Shown here piece after piece: positions 1-6,720 of a stretch of 25,249 bases of DNA. The notes under the pieces are model-generated. The model ran no database searches. It was not told the DNA's origin and worked only from the letters and a program-made list of their open reading frames with translations. Made by a program: the position numbers and the translations under genes. Origin of the DNA: Desulfobulbus sp. (GTDB lineage: Bacteria; Desulfobacterota; Desulfobulbia; Desulfobulbales; Desulfobulbaceae); NCBI GenBank assembly GCA_030600525.1, contig JAUVLX010000010.1, positions 1 to 25,249 of the forward strand. The letters are read 5' to 3'. Position 1 is the stretch's first letter. Every line of letters starts with the position of its first letter.

Positions 1-36
1 GATATGCTCCAGCAGTTCAGATTTTTTTTTATTCAT
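1..36 (-). CDS. 5' end of an unidentified gene, cut by the window edge
   Basis: On the minus strand an ATG at 36-34 opens a frame that runs off the window after 12 codons (MNKKKSELLEHI). A GAGG Shine-Dalgarno-like block lies 5 nt upstream of this ATG (positions 42-46 on the plus strand read CCTC). The short Lys-rich start followed by an amphipathic SELLEHI-like helix resembles the beginning of HU/IHF-type DNA-binding proteins, but twelve residues are not enough for a call. It is divergent from the trpS leader. Confidence 0.5.
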   Translation of the reverse strand, partial: MNKKKSELLEHI

Positions 37-468
37 AAACGGCCTCACACTTAGAATGAACAAACGGTATAATTTTTCCCTCTATATTCAGTCTATCACC
101 TCAGCTGATATTTTTATAATCTCAGAAAAGATAAAAAACAGTATCTATTACGTATATAGACTGTAAATCTCTTATAGGCAGTCTTTCGGCCCGACTTAAA
201 CCTACTACTGTTCATCTTTGATCTTACCTGGAATTTTCGGAAGTTAATATATCTCCTATAGGTCAAGGCTTACAATGTCATTGCTGGGAAAAGAAAGTTC
301 CAGGTTATCTCGAGAAAATAGACACTGACCCAGTATCGCCAGATTTGATGAAATAACCTTGTTTTCGTTTTATGAGGGACCGGTTTCATTACTGAGGGGC
401 AGGGGCGCTATATCGGTCAAGGGGTTCTTAAATTACCAGGAGCCAAGAGGGGCATGGTGTTATCTTCC
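37..468. other. Gene-free stretch upstream of the trpS leader
   Basis: No convincing coding frame was found here. The first part is AT-rich and must hold the promoter for the divergent minus-strand gene at the window start. A weak promoter-like pair, TTGATG at 344-349 and TTTTAT at 367-372 with a 17-nt spacer, could feed the trpS leader from further upstream than the candidate at 469-498. No repeat or RNA structure was recognised. Confidence 0.4.
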
Positions 469-498
469 TTGACATGGGTCGCAGGAGTGCATTATACA
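469..498 (+). promoter_or_regulatory. Candidate sigma70-type promoter for the trpS leader
   Basis: A perfect -35 hexamer TTGACA at 469-474 is followed after 18 nt by TATACA at 493-498 (four of six matches to TATAAT). Transcription would then begin at about 505, almost on the ATG of the candidate leader peptide, making that peptide nearly leaderless. The alternative is that this match is fortuitous and the promoter lies upstream (see 344-372). Confidence 0.35.
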
Positions 499-505
499 GA
501 ACTTT

Positions 506-580
506 ATGAACAGAGACGTAACACAGATAATAAACAGACGTTGGTGGTGGCATATGACAATGACTATGCCAGCAGAATGA
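506..580 (+). CDS. Candidate Trp-rich leader peptide for trpS attenuation
   Basis: A 24-codon frame runs from ATG at 506 to TGA at 578-580. Its codons 13-15 are three consecutive TGG (542-550), so the product contains RRWWWH. It lies upstream of two tandem intrinsic terminators and then the Trp-tRNA synthetase gene. Control peptides of this form (trpL; pheM ahead of pheST) sense charged tRNA by ribosome stalling. The weak point is initiation: the nearest AGGAG (483-487) is 18 nt away. Initiation could be leaderless from the 469-498 promoter, or coupled to a short upstream frame (ATG 474 to TGA 507-509) whose stop overlaps the leader start as ATGA. A competing frame (454-588) reads the TGG run as GTG codons. 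Function is inferred from codon run plus context. Confidence 0.55.
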   Translation: MNRDVTQIINRRWWWHMTMTMPAE

Positions 581-629
581 TGTTCTGAATGTAGAATAAA
601 ATACACTGTCGGCATAAGATGCCGGCAGT
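548..629 (+). promoter_or_regulatory. Mutually exclusive hairpins of a trp-type attenuator
   Basis: Four segments can pair in the classical overlapping way. Segment 1 (548-554, TGGCATA, covering the last Trp codon) pairs with segment 2 (565-571, TATGCCA). Segment 2 in a longer version (566-575) pairs with segment 3 (606-615, CTGTCGGCAT) with one mismatch and one G-U. Segment 3 pairs with segment 4 (619-628, ATGCCGGCAG) to make the first terminator. A ribosome stalled on the TGG codons would cover segment 1, release segment 2 and form the 2:3 antiterminator. In addition, freed segment 4 (622-628) can pair with 649-655, the 5' arm of the second terminator, so relief could pass down to it. Pairing was read by eye; no energies were calculated. 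Confidence 0.55.
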
Positions 630-642
630 TTCGTCTTTTTTT
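605..642 (+). terminator. First intrinsic terminator in the trpS leader
   Basis: An 11-bp stem (605-615 with 619-629, one G-U pair, loop AAG) is followed by a T-rich run ending in seven T at 636-642. It lies between the candidate leader peptide and trpS, so it would end transcription before trpS when the leader is fully translated. Confidence 0.65.
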
Positions 643-683
643 AAAGGGCTGTCGGAAATTTTTCCGACAGCCCTTTTTTTTTT
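643..683 (+). terminator. Second, perfect intrinsic terminator in the trpS leader
   Basis: A perfect 15-bp stem pairs 643-657 with 662-676 (core GGGCTGTCGG / CCGACAGCCC, loop ATTT). It is followed by an unbroken run of T to 683. It lies only 36 nt before the trpS start codon and its 5' arm repeats the CTGTCGG of the first hairpin. No recognisable upstream gene needs ending here, so both terminators most likely regulate trpS. Confidence 0.85.
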
Positions 684-719
684 ATTTTTATAAAAATTCA
701 CACAAGCAAAGGAGAAGTA

Positions 720-1643
720 ATGAAAAGAATACTCACTGGAGACAGAACAACCGGTAAGCTGCATATTGGTCACTATTTCGGTTCGTTGGAGTCGCGAGCC
801 AAGCTCCAGGATGACTATGACACCTGTATCATTTTGGCGGATATGCAGGTGTTATATGACCATTTAAGCGATGAAAAGGGAAAGTTGATTCGCACGAATG
901 TGTATCACGCCTTACTGGATAACCTTTCTGTTGGTCTTGATCCTGAAAAGGTCACTTTTTTTGTACAAAGTGAAATTCCAGAATTGTCTGAATTAGCAAT
1001 GCTCTTTATGTTTTTAGTTAGCGTGGGGCGGGCAAAACGTAATCCCACTGTTAAAGATGAAATGAATCAGGCTGGAACGAATTATGAGCATATGAATCTT
1101 GGCTTTCTCTCGTTTCCAGTATCTCAAGCAGCAGATATTCTTCTCCCAAAAGCAAACCTGGTACCTGTTGGCGAAGACCAGGTTCCCCATGTGGAGCAAA
1201 CCAGAGAAATTGCCAGACGCTTTAATACGCTGTTTGGAGACGTTTTCCCTGTACCAGAGTTTAAAATAACAAAAGTTGCAAGATTGCCAGGACTTGATGG
1301 GCAGAGCAAAATGTCAAAATCTCTTGGCAACGTTATTAACCTTTCTGATACTGAGGAAGCGGTAAACCGTAAGATTAAGAAAGCGTATTCTGGTGAAGGC
1401 CATGCACTGTTTACTTATGGTGAGCTTTTTGGTGTTAAGCCTGATGATAAAATGGGAGCGTTTAAGCCTGCTCTTGCTGATGGAATAAATGAATTCCTTA
1501 CCCCCATTAGAAAACGTCGGGCTGAATTTGAAAAAGATCCCGGTTATCTCCGTGAAATACTCAATAAAGGACAAAAAAAGATCAGAACTATTGGTTCTGA
1601 AACTATGACCCAGGTAAAAGATAAGATGGGTATGATATACTGA
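720..1643 (+). CDS. trpS: Tryptophan--tRNA ligase (TrpRS)
   Basis: This class I aminoacyl-tRNA synthetase charges tRNA-Trp with tryptophan in the cytoplasm. The 307-residue product carries the HIGH signature at residues 15-18 within GDRTTGKLHIGHY, the GEDQVPHVE motif at 151-159 and KMSKS at 197-201, in the expected order of the Rossmann catalytic domain. The GDR-TTGKLHIGHY opening resembles the TrpRS type known from streptococci and lactobacilli rather than the enterobacterial one. It is somewhat shorter than the usual 330-340 residues because the segment between KMSKS and the C-terminal helices is compact. The start is well placed, with AAAGGAGAAG just upstream of ATG 720. Expression appears to be governed by the tandem terminators and leader peptide at 506-683. 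Whether this is the only trpS of the genome or a second, inducible copy cannot be told from the window. Confidence 0.95.
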   Translation: MKRILTGDRTTGKLHIGHYFGSLESRAKLQDDYDTCIILADMQVLYDHLSDEKGKLIRTNVYHALLDNLSVGLDPEKVTFFVQSEIPELSELAMLFMFLVSVGRAKRNPTVKDEMNQAGTNYEHMNLGFLSFPVSQAADILLPKANLVPVGEDQVPHVEQTREIARRFNTLFGDVFPVPEFKITKVARLPGLDGQSKMSKSLGNVINLSDTEEAVNRKIKKAYSGEGHALFTYGELFGVKPDDKMGAFKPALADGINEFLTPIRKRRAEFEKDPGYLREILNKGQKKIRTIGSETMTQVKDKMGMIY

Positions 1644-1677
1644 GGCCATCTTGTATAATTGCCTTTTCGCCCAATCT

Positions 1678-1700
1678 CTCGGAGTCTAGCGCTTACCTCG
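1678..1700 (+). repeat. Dispersed CGGAGTC...CTTACCT repeat, copy 1
   Basis: The unit reads CTCGGAGTCTAGCGCTTACC and continues CTCG. It forms a hairpin with the inverted copy at 1720-1742 (GGAGTCTA with TAGACTCC and CTTACCTC with GAGGTAAG, loop of about 19 nt). It lies in the gap between trpS and pheA. Confidence 0.7.
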
Positions 1701-1719
1701 TTATGCTCAAAAAATTATC

Positions 1720-1742
1720 CTCGGAGGTAAGTGTAGACTCCG
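1720..1742 (-). repeat. Dispersed CGGAGTC...CTTACCT repeat, copy 2 (inverted)
   Basis: This is the reverse-orientation copy of the unit at 1678-1700. Read on the minus strand it begins CGGAGTCTACACTTACCTCC. It pairs with copy 1 to form a long imperfect hairpin downstream of trpS. There is no T-run directly after it, so it is not a standard intrinsic terminator. Confidence 0.7.
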
Positions 1743-1780
1743 ATATTAAATATATGTCTGTGGTAATTTTTTTCGCATGC

Positions 1781-1802
1781 CTCGGAGTCGGGGCTTACCT
1801 AA
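1781..1802 (+). repeat. Dispersed CGGAGTC...CTTACCT repeat, copy 3
   Basis: CTCGGAGTC followed by GGGGCTTACCT repeats copy 1 with a short difference in the middle. It lies about 100 bp upstream of pheA. Confidence 0.6.
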
Positions 1803-1901
1803 TCTTGGACGAAAATTCTAATTATTCAAGATACCCTTGAATGAACCTTACGGTCCTAAAAAGGATCCTGTGTCTTAACTGCTCCGTAATAGGTGTATAA
1901 A

Positions 1902-2777
1902 ATGAATAAACAGTACAAGACGATTGCTTTCCAGGGAATGCCAGGTGCCTATTCAGAGCTAGCCTGTCAAAAAGCATATCCGGAATTGAAAACAGTGCCA
2001 TGCGTCTCCTTTGAGGCGGCCTTTCGAGCTGTTCGGAACAAGGAGGCGGATCTTGCCATAATCCCGATTGACAATAGCCTTGCAGGACGTGTGGCTGATG
2101 TGCATAATCTTATTCCCAACGGAGAACTCTATATTATAGGCGAACACTTTCAGCTGATTCGGCACTGCTTGCTGGGGATTCAGGGGGCAAAGCTGGAAGA
2201 TTTAACAGACGTGCACAGCCATGTTCATGCAATCCCTCAATGTAAACGTTTTGTAGATAAACATGGCTTGAATAAACACGTTGTAGCCGATACAGCAAAA
2301 GCTGCCTCAGATGTTAAAAAGTGGAATGATAAAACCCAGGCAGCGATCAGTTCTGAATTCGCGGCAGATATCTATGGACTCGATATTTTGCAAAAGGACA
2401 TTCAGGACGCGGACCATAATACGACAAGGTTTTTGGTTTTTGCCCCGGATGTAAAAACTCCAGCTTGGGAAAAGCACCACACGTATCTTACAAGTTTTCT
2501 CTTCGAAGTACGTAACATCCCTGCAGCCTTGTATAAAGCATTGGGTGGGTTTGCAACCAACGGTGTACAGATGGCGAAGCTTGAGAGTTATGTTGATCAA
2601 CATTTTAATGTGGCTCGATTTTATGCAGATGTTGAAGGGCACGTTGATGAGCCATCTTTGCAGTTGGCATTTCAGGAACTCGATTTTTTCGCAAAACGTG
2701 TGTTAATGCTCGGTACATATCCGGCTCATGAATTTCGAAATGGTTCGAGATCACCGGCAGTGGCAGGGAAACTCTAA
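1902..2777 (+). CDS. pheA: Prephenate dehydratase
   Basis: It converts prephenate to phenylpyruvate, the committed step of phenylalanine synthesis. The start is taken at ATG 1902 because AGGTG at 1891-1895 sits six nt before it; a GTG at 1893 in the same frame lies inside that block. The 291-residue monofunctional enzyme has the substrate-binding lobes with GMPGAYSE at 12-19, PIDNSLAGRV at 55-64 and the catalytic TTRF at 174-177. A C-terminal ACT regulatory domain covers about 195-275. There is no chorismate mutase domain. In the ACT domain the usual GALV- and ESRP-like Phe-binding motifs read AALY (208-211) and ESY (228-230), as in the alphaproteobacterial type, so feedback behaviour may differ from the E. 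coli model. It follows trpS, separated by the repeat-containing gap. Confidence 0.93.
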   Translation: MNKQYKTIAFQGMPGAYSELACQKAYPELKTVPCVSFEAAFRAVRNKEADLAIIPIDNSLAGRVADVHNLIPNGELYIIGEHFQLIRHCLLGIQGAKLEDLTDVHSHVHAIPQCKRFVDKHGLNKHVVADTAKAASDVKKWNDKTQAAISSEFAADIYGLDILQKDIQDADHNTTRFLVFAPDVKTPAWEKHHTYLTSFLFEVRNIPAALYKALGGFATNGVQMAKLESYVDQHFNVARFYADVEGHVDEPSLQLAFQELDFFAKRVLMLGTYPAHEFRNGSRSPAVAGKL

Positions 2778-2960
2778 CAAGAAGAGCTTTTTCGATACAG
2801 GGAGAGAGGCATTTGCACACACAGGGGGTATGTCGAAGGTCATGCAAAATGCAACGACGCCGTAGACCGAAATTTGAAAGACGTCATCATGTTAGGCATC
2901 TCTACTTTTATAGCGATGCTTAGTACTTTCAGTTAGTCAATTCTTATGAGGAGTTATACT

Positions 2961-3704
2961 ATGAAAGTCTTTTTTAACCCTCGTTTCTATGATGTTTATA
3001 CCTCCGATCCTGCTGCTGAGGCAGGAAGGATGGAAGCTGTCGTGGAAGAGGTTGGGTCGTGTTTTCAGATCGTTACATGCAATTATGCCGATGAAGATGA
3101 TCTTCTGGCTGTTCATGCAGGGACACATGTTGAGGAAGTGGCGCGGCTAGGATTGTATGATATAGCAGCCCTGGCAGCTGGAGGGGCCATCCAGGCTGCG
3201 ATGTCCGGGATGGAGGAACCAAGTTTTGCCCTCATTCGACCGCCGGGCCATCACGCCTCGGCGGACAGTTACTGGGGATTTTGCTATTTCAACAACATGG
3301 CTGTTTCCCTCGCTTACCTGCGGGCCAAGGGGCTCATTGAGAAGGCCTTTGTCCTTGATTTTGATCTTCATTATGGGGACGGTACTGTTAATATTCTTGG
3401 TCAGGAATCGTGGGTCGAGATTCTGAACCCGGAAGCTAAGCAGCATGATGCCTATCTTGATGAGGTGGACAAGGCTTTACGAACTGTGGAGGCAGATGTA
3501 ATTGCTGTGTCTGCCGGCTTTGATCACCATGTAAATGACTGGGGTGGCCTTTTGTATACAGAGGATTACAGAACCATGGGCAGATGGGTTCGTCAGGCAG
3601 CAGTGCGCAACAGTGGTGGGTGTTACGGAATCCTCGAAGGGGGGTACAATCACAATGTCCTCGGCCACAATGTCCTTGCCTTTTTGGAAGGGATGAATGG
3701 CTAA
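2961..3704 (+). CDS. Histone-deacetylase-family amidohydrolase
   Basis: This belongs to the arginase/deacetylase fold family that includes acetylpolyamine amidohydrolases, acetoin-utilisation AcuC and eukaryotic class II HDACs. Such enzymes remove acetyl groups from amines with a metal ion. The start ATG 2961 is chosen because GAGGAG at 2948-2953 precedes it by seven nt; an ATG at 2946 would overlap that site. In the 247-residue product RPPGHHA (93-99) gives the paired active-site histidines 97-98. DFDLHYGDG (133-141) supplies metal ligands D135 and H137, SAGFDHH has the third ligand D188, and GGYN (227-230) carries the transition-state tyrosine. All catalytic positions are present. It is shorter than typical bacterial members (300-370), mainly at the N-terminus. 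Substrate is unknown; acetylated polyamines or other small acetyl-amines are plausible. Confidence 0.85.
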   Translation: MKVFFNPRFYDVYTSDPAAEAGRMEAVVEEVGSCFQIVTCNYADEDDLLAVHAGTHVEEVARLGLYDIAALAAGGAIQAAMSGMEEPSFALIRPPGHHASADSYWGFCYFNNMAVSLAYLRAKGLIEKAFVLDFDLHYGDGTVNILGQESWVEILNPEAKQHDAYLDEVDKALRTVEADVIAVSAGFDHHVNDWGGLLYTEDYRTMGRWVRQAAVRNSGGCYGILEGGYNHNVLGHNVLAFLEGMNG

Positions 3705-3768
3705 CCGAGGTTTTCTGCTCTTGACCAGATGGTATGGGGGCAGACAAGGAGGGAGTAGATTGCCTTAT

Positions 3769-4395
3769 TTATTCGAAAAGGGAAAAGAGCACCTTGCCGT
3801 GGGTCAGTTGGGTCAGCGCCTTTTTCAGTTCAGGGAGTCGTTCTTCGGGCAGCCGTATAGTGAATCCTGCATCCGCAGCAAAATCGGTGCTGATAATCCC
3901 AGCTTCGAAACCGGGCATGAGTCGTTTAAAGAGAGTGATATGTGAGTAGCCCAGGGTGATCTGGACGTCTGCAAGGGAAATTTTTTCCCGGGTGGGAAGG
4001 TCTACCAGGGCAAGTTTGACCATGCCGGAGTAGGCTCGCACCAGACCACCGGTGCCGAGTTTGACCCCTCCGAAATATCGGGTAACCACACAGGAAAGCT
4101 CTCCCACGTCACAATGGAGGAGTATATTGAGCATGGGCTTTCCTGCCGTGCCGTGGGGCTCTCCGTCGTCGCTCATTCCTACATGGGCGGTGTCTGCGGG
4201 TGGACCGCATTGAAAAGCCCCGCAGTTGTGGTTGGCATCGGGAAATTCGTCTTTTATTCGAGCTATAAAGGCCTTTGCAGATCCCGCATCCGCTGTGTGT
4301 CCCATGGTGGTGATAAACCTGCTGCGTTTGATGATATCCTCCACCCTGTAGAACTCTGTGTCGTTCAGCGCGGGGATGAGATAGCGGTGACTCAT
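3769..4395 (-). CDS. yigZ: YigZ/IMPACT-family protein (UPF0029)
   Basis: The 208-residue protein has the family hallmarks in order: KRSRFITTMGH near residue 25, DANHNCGAF (53-61), SDDGEPHGTAGKPML (75-89) and VVTRYFGGVKLGTGGLVRAY (103-122). A C-terminal ferredoxin-like domain follows. In bacteria the family is a conserved cytoplasmic protein linked to translation or RNA binding, related to eukaryotic IMPACT; its biochemical role is not settled. No good Shine-Dalgarno site precedes ATG 4395 (an AGG lies 13 nt upstream). The start is supported by the typical family N-terminus SHRYLIPA. It is convergent with the deacetylase gene and follows the APC permease gene on the same strand after a terminator. 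Confidence 0.9.
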   Translation of the reverse strand: MSHRYLIPALNDTEFYRVEDIIKRSRFITTMGHTADAGSAKAFIARIKDEFPDANHNCGAFQCGPPADTAHVGMSDDGEPHGTAGKPMLNILLHCDVGELSCVVTRYFGGVKLGTGGLVRAYSGMVKLALVDLPTREKISLADVQITLGYSHITLFKRLMPGFEAGIISTDFAADAGFTIRLPEERLPELKKALTQLTHGKVLFSLFE

Positions 4396-4479
4396 GGGAG
4401 AATTGGGCCTGAGCAGATGGAGTGAGAAAGGTGCTTTTACCCCTGATACTTACATTAATTCCGGTACGAGAGAACTGAT

Positions 4480-4504
4480 AAAAAAGTCAGCGCTGGCTGA
4501 TTTT
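4480..4504 (-). terminator. Intrinsic terminator downstream of the APC permease
   Basis: Read on the minus strand, a stem pairs 4504-4496 with 4491-4483 (ATCAGC / GCTGAC core extended by A-T pairs and one G-U, loop CAGC). It is followed by a run of T complementary to the A run ending at 4480. It lies about 45 nt past the permease stop codon and separates that gene from yigZ. Confidence 0.65.
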
Positions 4505-4550
4505 CACAAAAGATATGAAAAAAACAGTCCCCTCGGTCTGTAATAAAAAG

Positions 4551-6062
4551 TTAATCTGTTTCACGTACGAATATGGGCTGCTGGTACATGCCTTCAGGAG
4601 TCTGCTCCTGGGGACGAGGACGATTGGCAGTGCCCTCTGGGTTTGTGTCCAGAATTAGGTAATCCAGCTCATGTTTGGGTAAGGCGTTGTATCTTTTTGC
4701 CTGGGAAAGATAGAACACACCTCCAATAGCAACCCAGATAGCACATGCATACCAGGATTCTATGGCCATGAAGCCTGGACTGCCTGGTACGCAGAGAAGC
4801 AGGAGAATACCAAATGAAATAAGTCCGCCTAGGAAGGCGGTGCTGCTTTTGATGGGAATGGCCACATCTGCGCTGTTGGATTTTTTGGTTTCGCGGTAAG
4901 CACCCAGGCAGGTATACATGTAGCCAAATGCAGTCCCCAAGGCTGCCATGTCCACCACCCAGATGATGACATTTCTTCCGAACCATGGTGCCATCAGCGC
5001 CATCGCCGCTGTAAAAAGAACCGCATTTTTAGGAACACCTGTATTTTTATCCACCTTTATAAACCACTCGGGCAGGACCTTGGCTCGCCCCATGCTGAAC
5101 AGCAGGCGGCTGGTGGCCATGTAAAATCCATTGATGCCAGTACAGATCCCCATGGAGATAGCCAGCACCAAGAAAATGAGTCCTGCTTTACCGACGGCTG
5201 CCTGCATGGCGTATCCGGTGGGCCATACATGATTAGCTGCAACCAGCTCCTGCCAGGGAAAAACCACACCGGTGGCCAGGAGAACCAAGATGTATATCAG
5301 CCCCCCTACGAGGATTGATATCATGATCAGCTGGTTGGCCTTGGCAGGGGGGAAGTCATACTCCTCTGCTGCCTGGGGAATAGTATCAAATCCGACAAAC
5401 AGGAAGGGAGTGATAGCCAGAATAGCCACAATCCCAGAAACCGTTGAAACCTCAGGGTTATATCCAGGCAGCAAGTTGGAGATGGAAGAGATCTCAGCCA
5501 TTCCAGCACCACCTGCAATCAAAAAAACAGCGCCAACCAAAAGACCGACCATGTATACCTGTACATTGGCAACGCTTTTGGAGCCTTTATAGTTAAGGTA
5601 TCCGAAAATAAGCATTGCCGCCGAAGCCAGAACCACTTCTCCTGCATAAATCTTGGAGCCTGCAAGGGTATAAAGGTGTCCTTGGGTAAACAGGTCTGGG
5701 GCGACAAATTTGGCGAGCAAAGAAAGTGCCGTGGCGTTTAAGGGAACAATGCTGAGGTATCCCAGGGTTAAGAACCAGCCACAGATATACGCATGATATC
5801 GGCCAAAGCCATTATAGGCATAAGCAAATTCACCGCCTGATACGGGAACTTTCTGCACCATGTAGCCATAACTTTTGGCAATGATCAGCATGGCAAGGCC
5901 GCCGAGGGAAAGGCCTATAACAGCCCCCATGGGGCCGCCTTGCTTCATCATAGTGCCGGGAAGGATAAAACTACCCCATCCTATAATAGATCCGATAGCC
6001 AGTGCCAGAACACCTGCTGGGCTCAATGATTTTTCAAGGACTACTCTTTCTTTCTTACCCAT
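4551..6062 (-). CDS. APC-superfamily amino acid permease
   Basis: This is a 503-residue integral inner-membrane transporter with roughly twelve hydrophobic segments. The first segment carries GSIIGWGSFILPG (24-36), the unwound helix-1 motif of amino acid-polyamine-organocation carriers. The following stretch QGGPMGAVIG and the PVSGGEFAYAYNGFGRYHAYICGW region match the helix 2-3 portion. Both termini are hydrophilic, and the C-terminal tail is Pro/Gln-rich. A GGGAGA block lies six nt upstream of the ATG. Substrate cannot be read from sequence; amino acids such as glutamate, or an amine, are typical for this branch. It is a single-gene unit with its own terminator, between yigZ and the MITE-bearing gap. 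The neighbouring trpS, pheA and trpB make an aromatic substrate conceivable but unsupported. Confidence 0.88.
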   Translation of the reverse strand: MGKKERVVLEKSLSPAGVLALAIGSIIGWGSFILPGTMMKQGGPMGAVIGLSLGGLAMLIIAKSYGYMVQKVPVSGGEFAYAYNGFGRYHAYICGWFLTLGYLSIVPLNATALSLLAKFVAPDLFTQGHLYTLAGSKIYAGEVVLASAAMLIFGYLNYKGSKSVANVQVYMVGLLVGAVFLIAGGAGMAEISSISNLLPGYNPEVSTVSGIVAILAITPFLFVGFDTIPQAAEEYDFPPAKANQLIMISILVGGLIYILVLLATGVVFPWQELVAANHVWPTGYAMQAAVGKAGLIFLVLAISMGICTGINGFYMATSRLLFSMGRAKVLPEWFIKVDKNTGVPKNAVLFTAAMALMAPWFGRNVIIWVVDMAALGTAFGYMYTCLGAYRETKKSNSADVAIPIKSSTAFLGGLISFGILLLLCVPGSPGFMAIESWYACAIWVAIGGVFYLSQAKRYNALPKHELDYLILDTNPEGTANRPRPQEQTPEGMYQQPIFVRETD

Positions 6063-6242
6063 GTAACATCTCCCTGCCTGATACGGTTTATCTCCAGTGT
6101 CAAATCCGAAAGACGTGTGGTCACGCCTGCTTTTTCCTGTTGGTTGACGACTCGGTTTATGCCTGTAAAGGGTATATATACGGCCCTTTTGTTCTGTTGT
6201 CGGTGAGGCGTACTCCTGTTTGAAACAAGTAAAAAGGGGTTA

Positions 6243-6421
6243 GGAGTTGTCCGTAAATAACTTGAACATCTCGCATCGCATTTTCAGGTCATCTTTGGCT
6301 GATCTTCAATCACAAAGTCCTCAACGTAGCACAACTACGCCTGCGGCTTTGTTCAATTAGATCACCCAGAGCTAACCTAAATATGAGCGCGATATTGTCC
6401 AACTTATTTACGGACAGCTCC
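6243..6421. mobile_element. MITE-like 179-bp inverted-repeat element
   Basis: The ends are near-perfect inverted repeats: GGAGTTGTCCGTAAATAA at 6243-6260 and TTATTTACGGACAGCTCC at 6404-6421. Both are flanked outside by TTA (6240-6242 and 6422-6424), which looks like a 3-bp target duplication. The two halves resemble each other in inverted orientation along almost the whole length, meeting at CGTAG-CACAA-CTACG near the centre, so the element could fold into one long hairpin. It has no transposase. A TNA duplication of 3 bp is what IS5-family (IS1031 group) transposases make, so mobilisation by such an element is an inference. Confidence 0.75.
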
Positions 6422-6424
6422 TTA

Positions 6425-6720
6425 GCAATAAGCTGATCTGTAATGTCTAGTGCCTGATGTATCAGTAGTGAGGGCGGAGTATTACAATCCAAGGTCGAAA
6501 GCAATGAGAGTTTTCAAGCCAGGTGCCTCTATCCCCCGGTAGCGCCAAACAACTTGCCTTAAGCTAAGTTTTTGCCGACTGTTTCCTTATCAGGTAGACG
6601 GTTGCCGGATGAACAACAAGTGGTGCCTGTAGATCATAAAAAAACATGAATGTCAAGCAGGCCAGCCATCATTCCTTTGCTTTATGTATTTAATAGTGCC
6701 GTTTTTTATCAAAGAAGTTA
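6425..6720. other. Gene-free stretch between MITE and trpB
   Basis: No convincing coding frame or RNA gene was recognised. Possible degenerate coding sequence exists on the minus strand around 6490-6620, but the frames contain stops and match nothing that I recognise. An AT-rich segment from about 6630 to 6710 may hold promoter elements for trpB. Confidence 0.3.

Noticed and set aside
454..588. Alternative 44-codon frame with AGGAG upstream overlapping the Trp leader
   Set aside because: It has a better ribosome binding site but reads the TGG run as Val codons and has only one Trp; no family. Kept as a competitor in the findings, not as a feature.
600..719. T-box riboswitch for trpS
   Set aside because: No T-box consensus, specifier loop or the usual long leader architecture was found; the tandem hairpins fit peptide-type attenuation better.
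1803..1901. Phe-codon leader peptide for pheA
   Set aside because: No run of TTT/TTC codons in a short frame and no intrinsic terminator directly before the gene.
3697..3949. Plus-strand frames overlapping the end of yigZ
   Set aside because: They are antisense shadows of yigZ without ribosome binding sites or family features.
6310..6504. Minus-strand 64-codon frame inside and beyond the MITE
   Set aside because: It runs through the inverted-repeat element and its boundary, so it is not a conserved coding unit.
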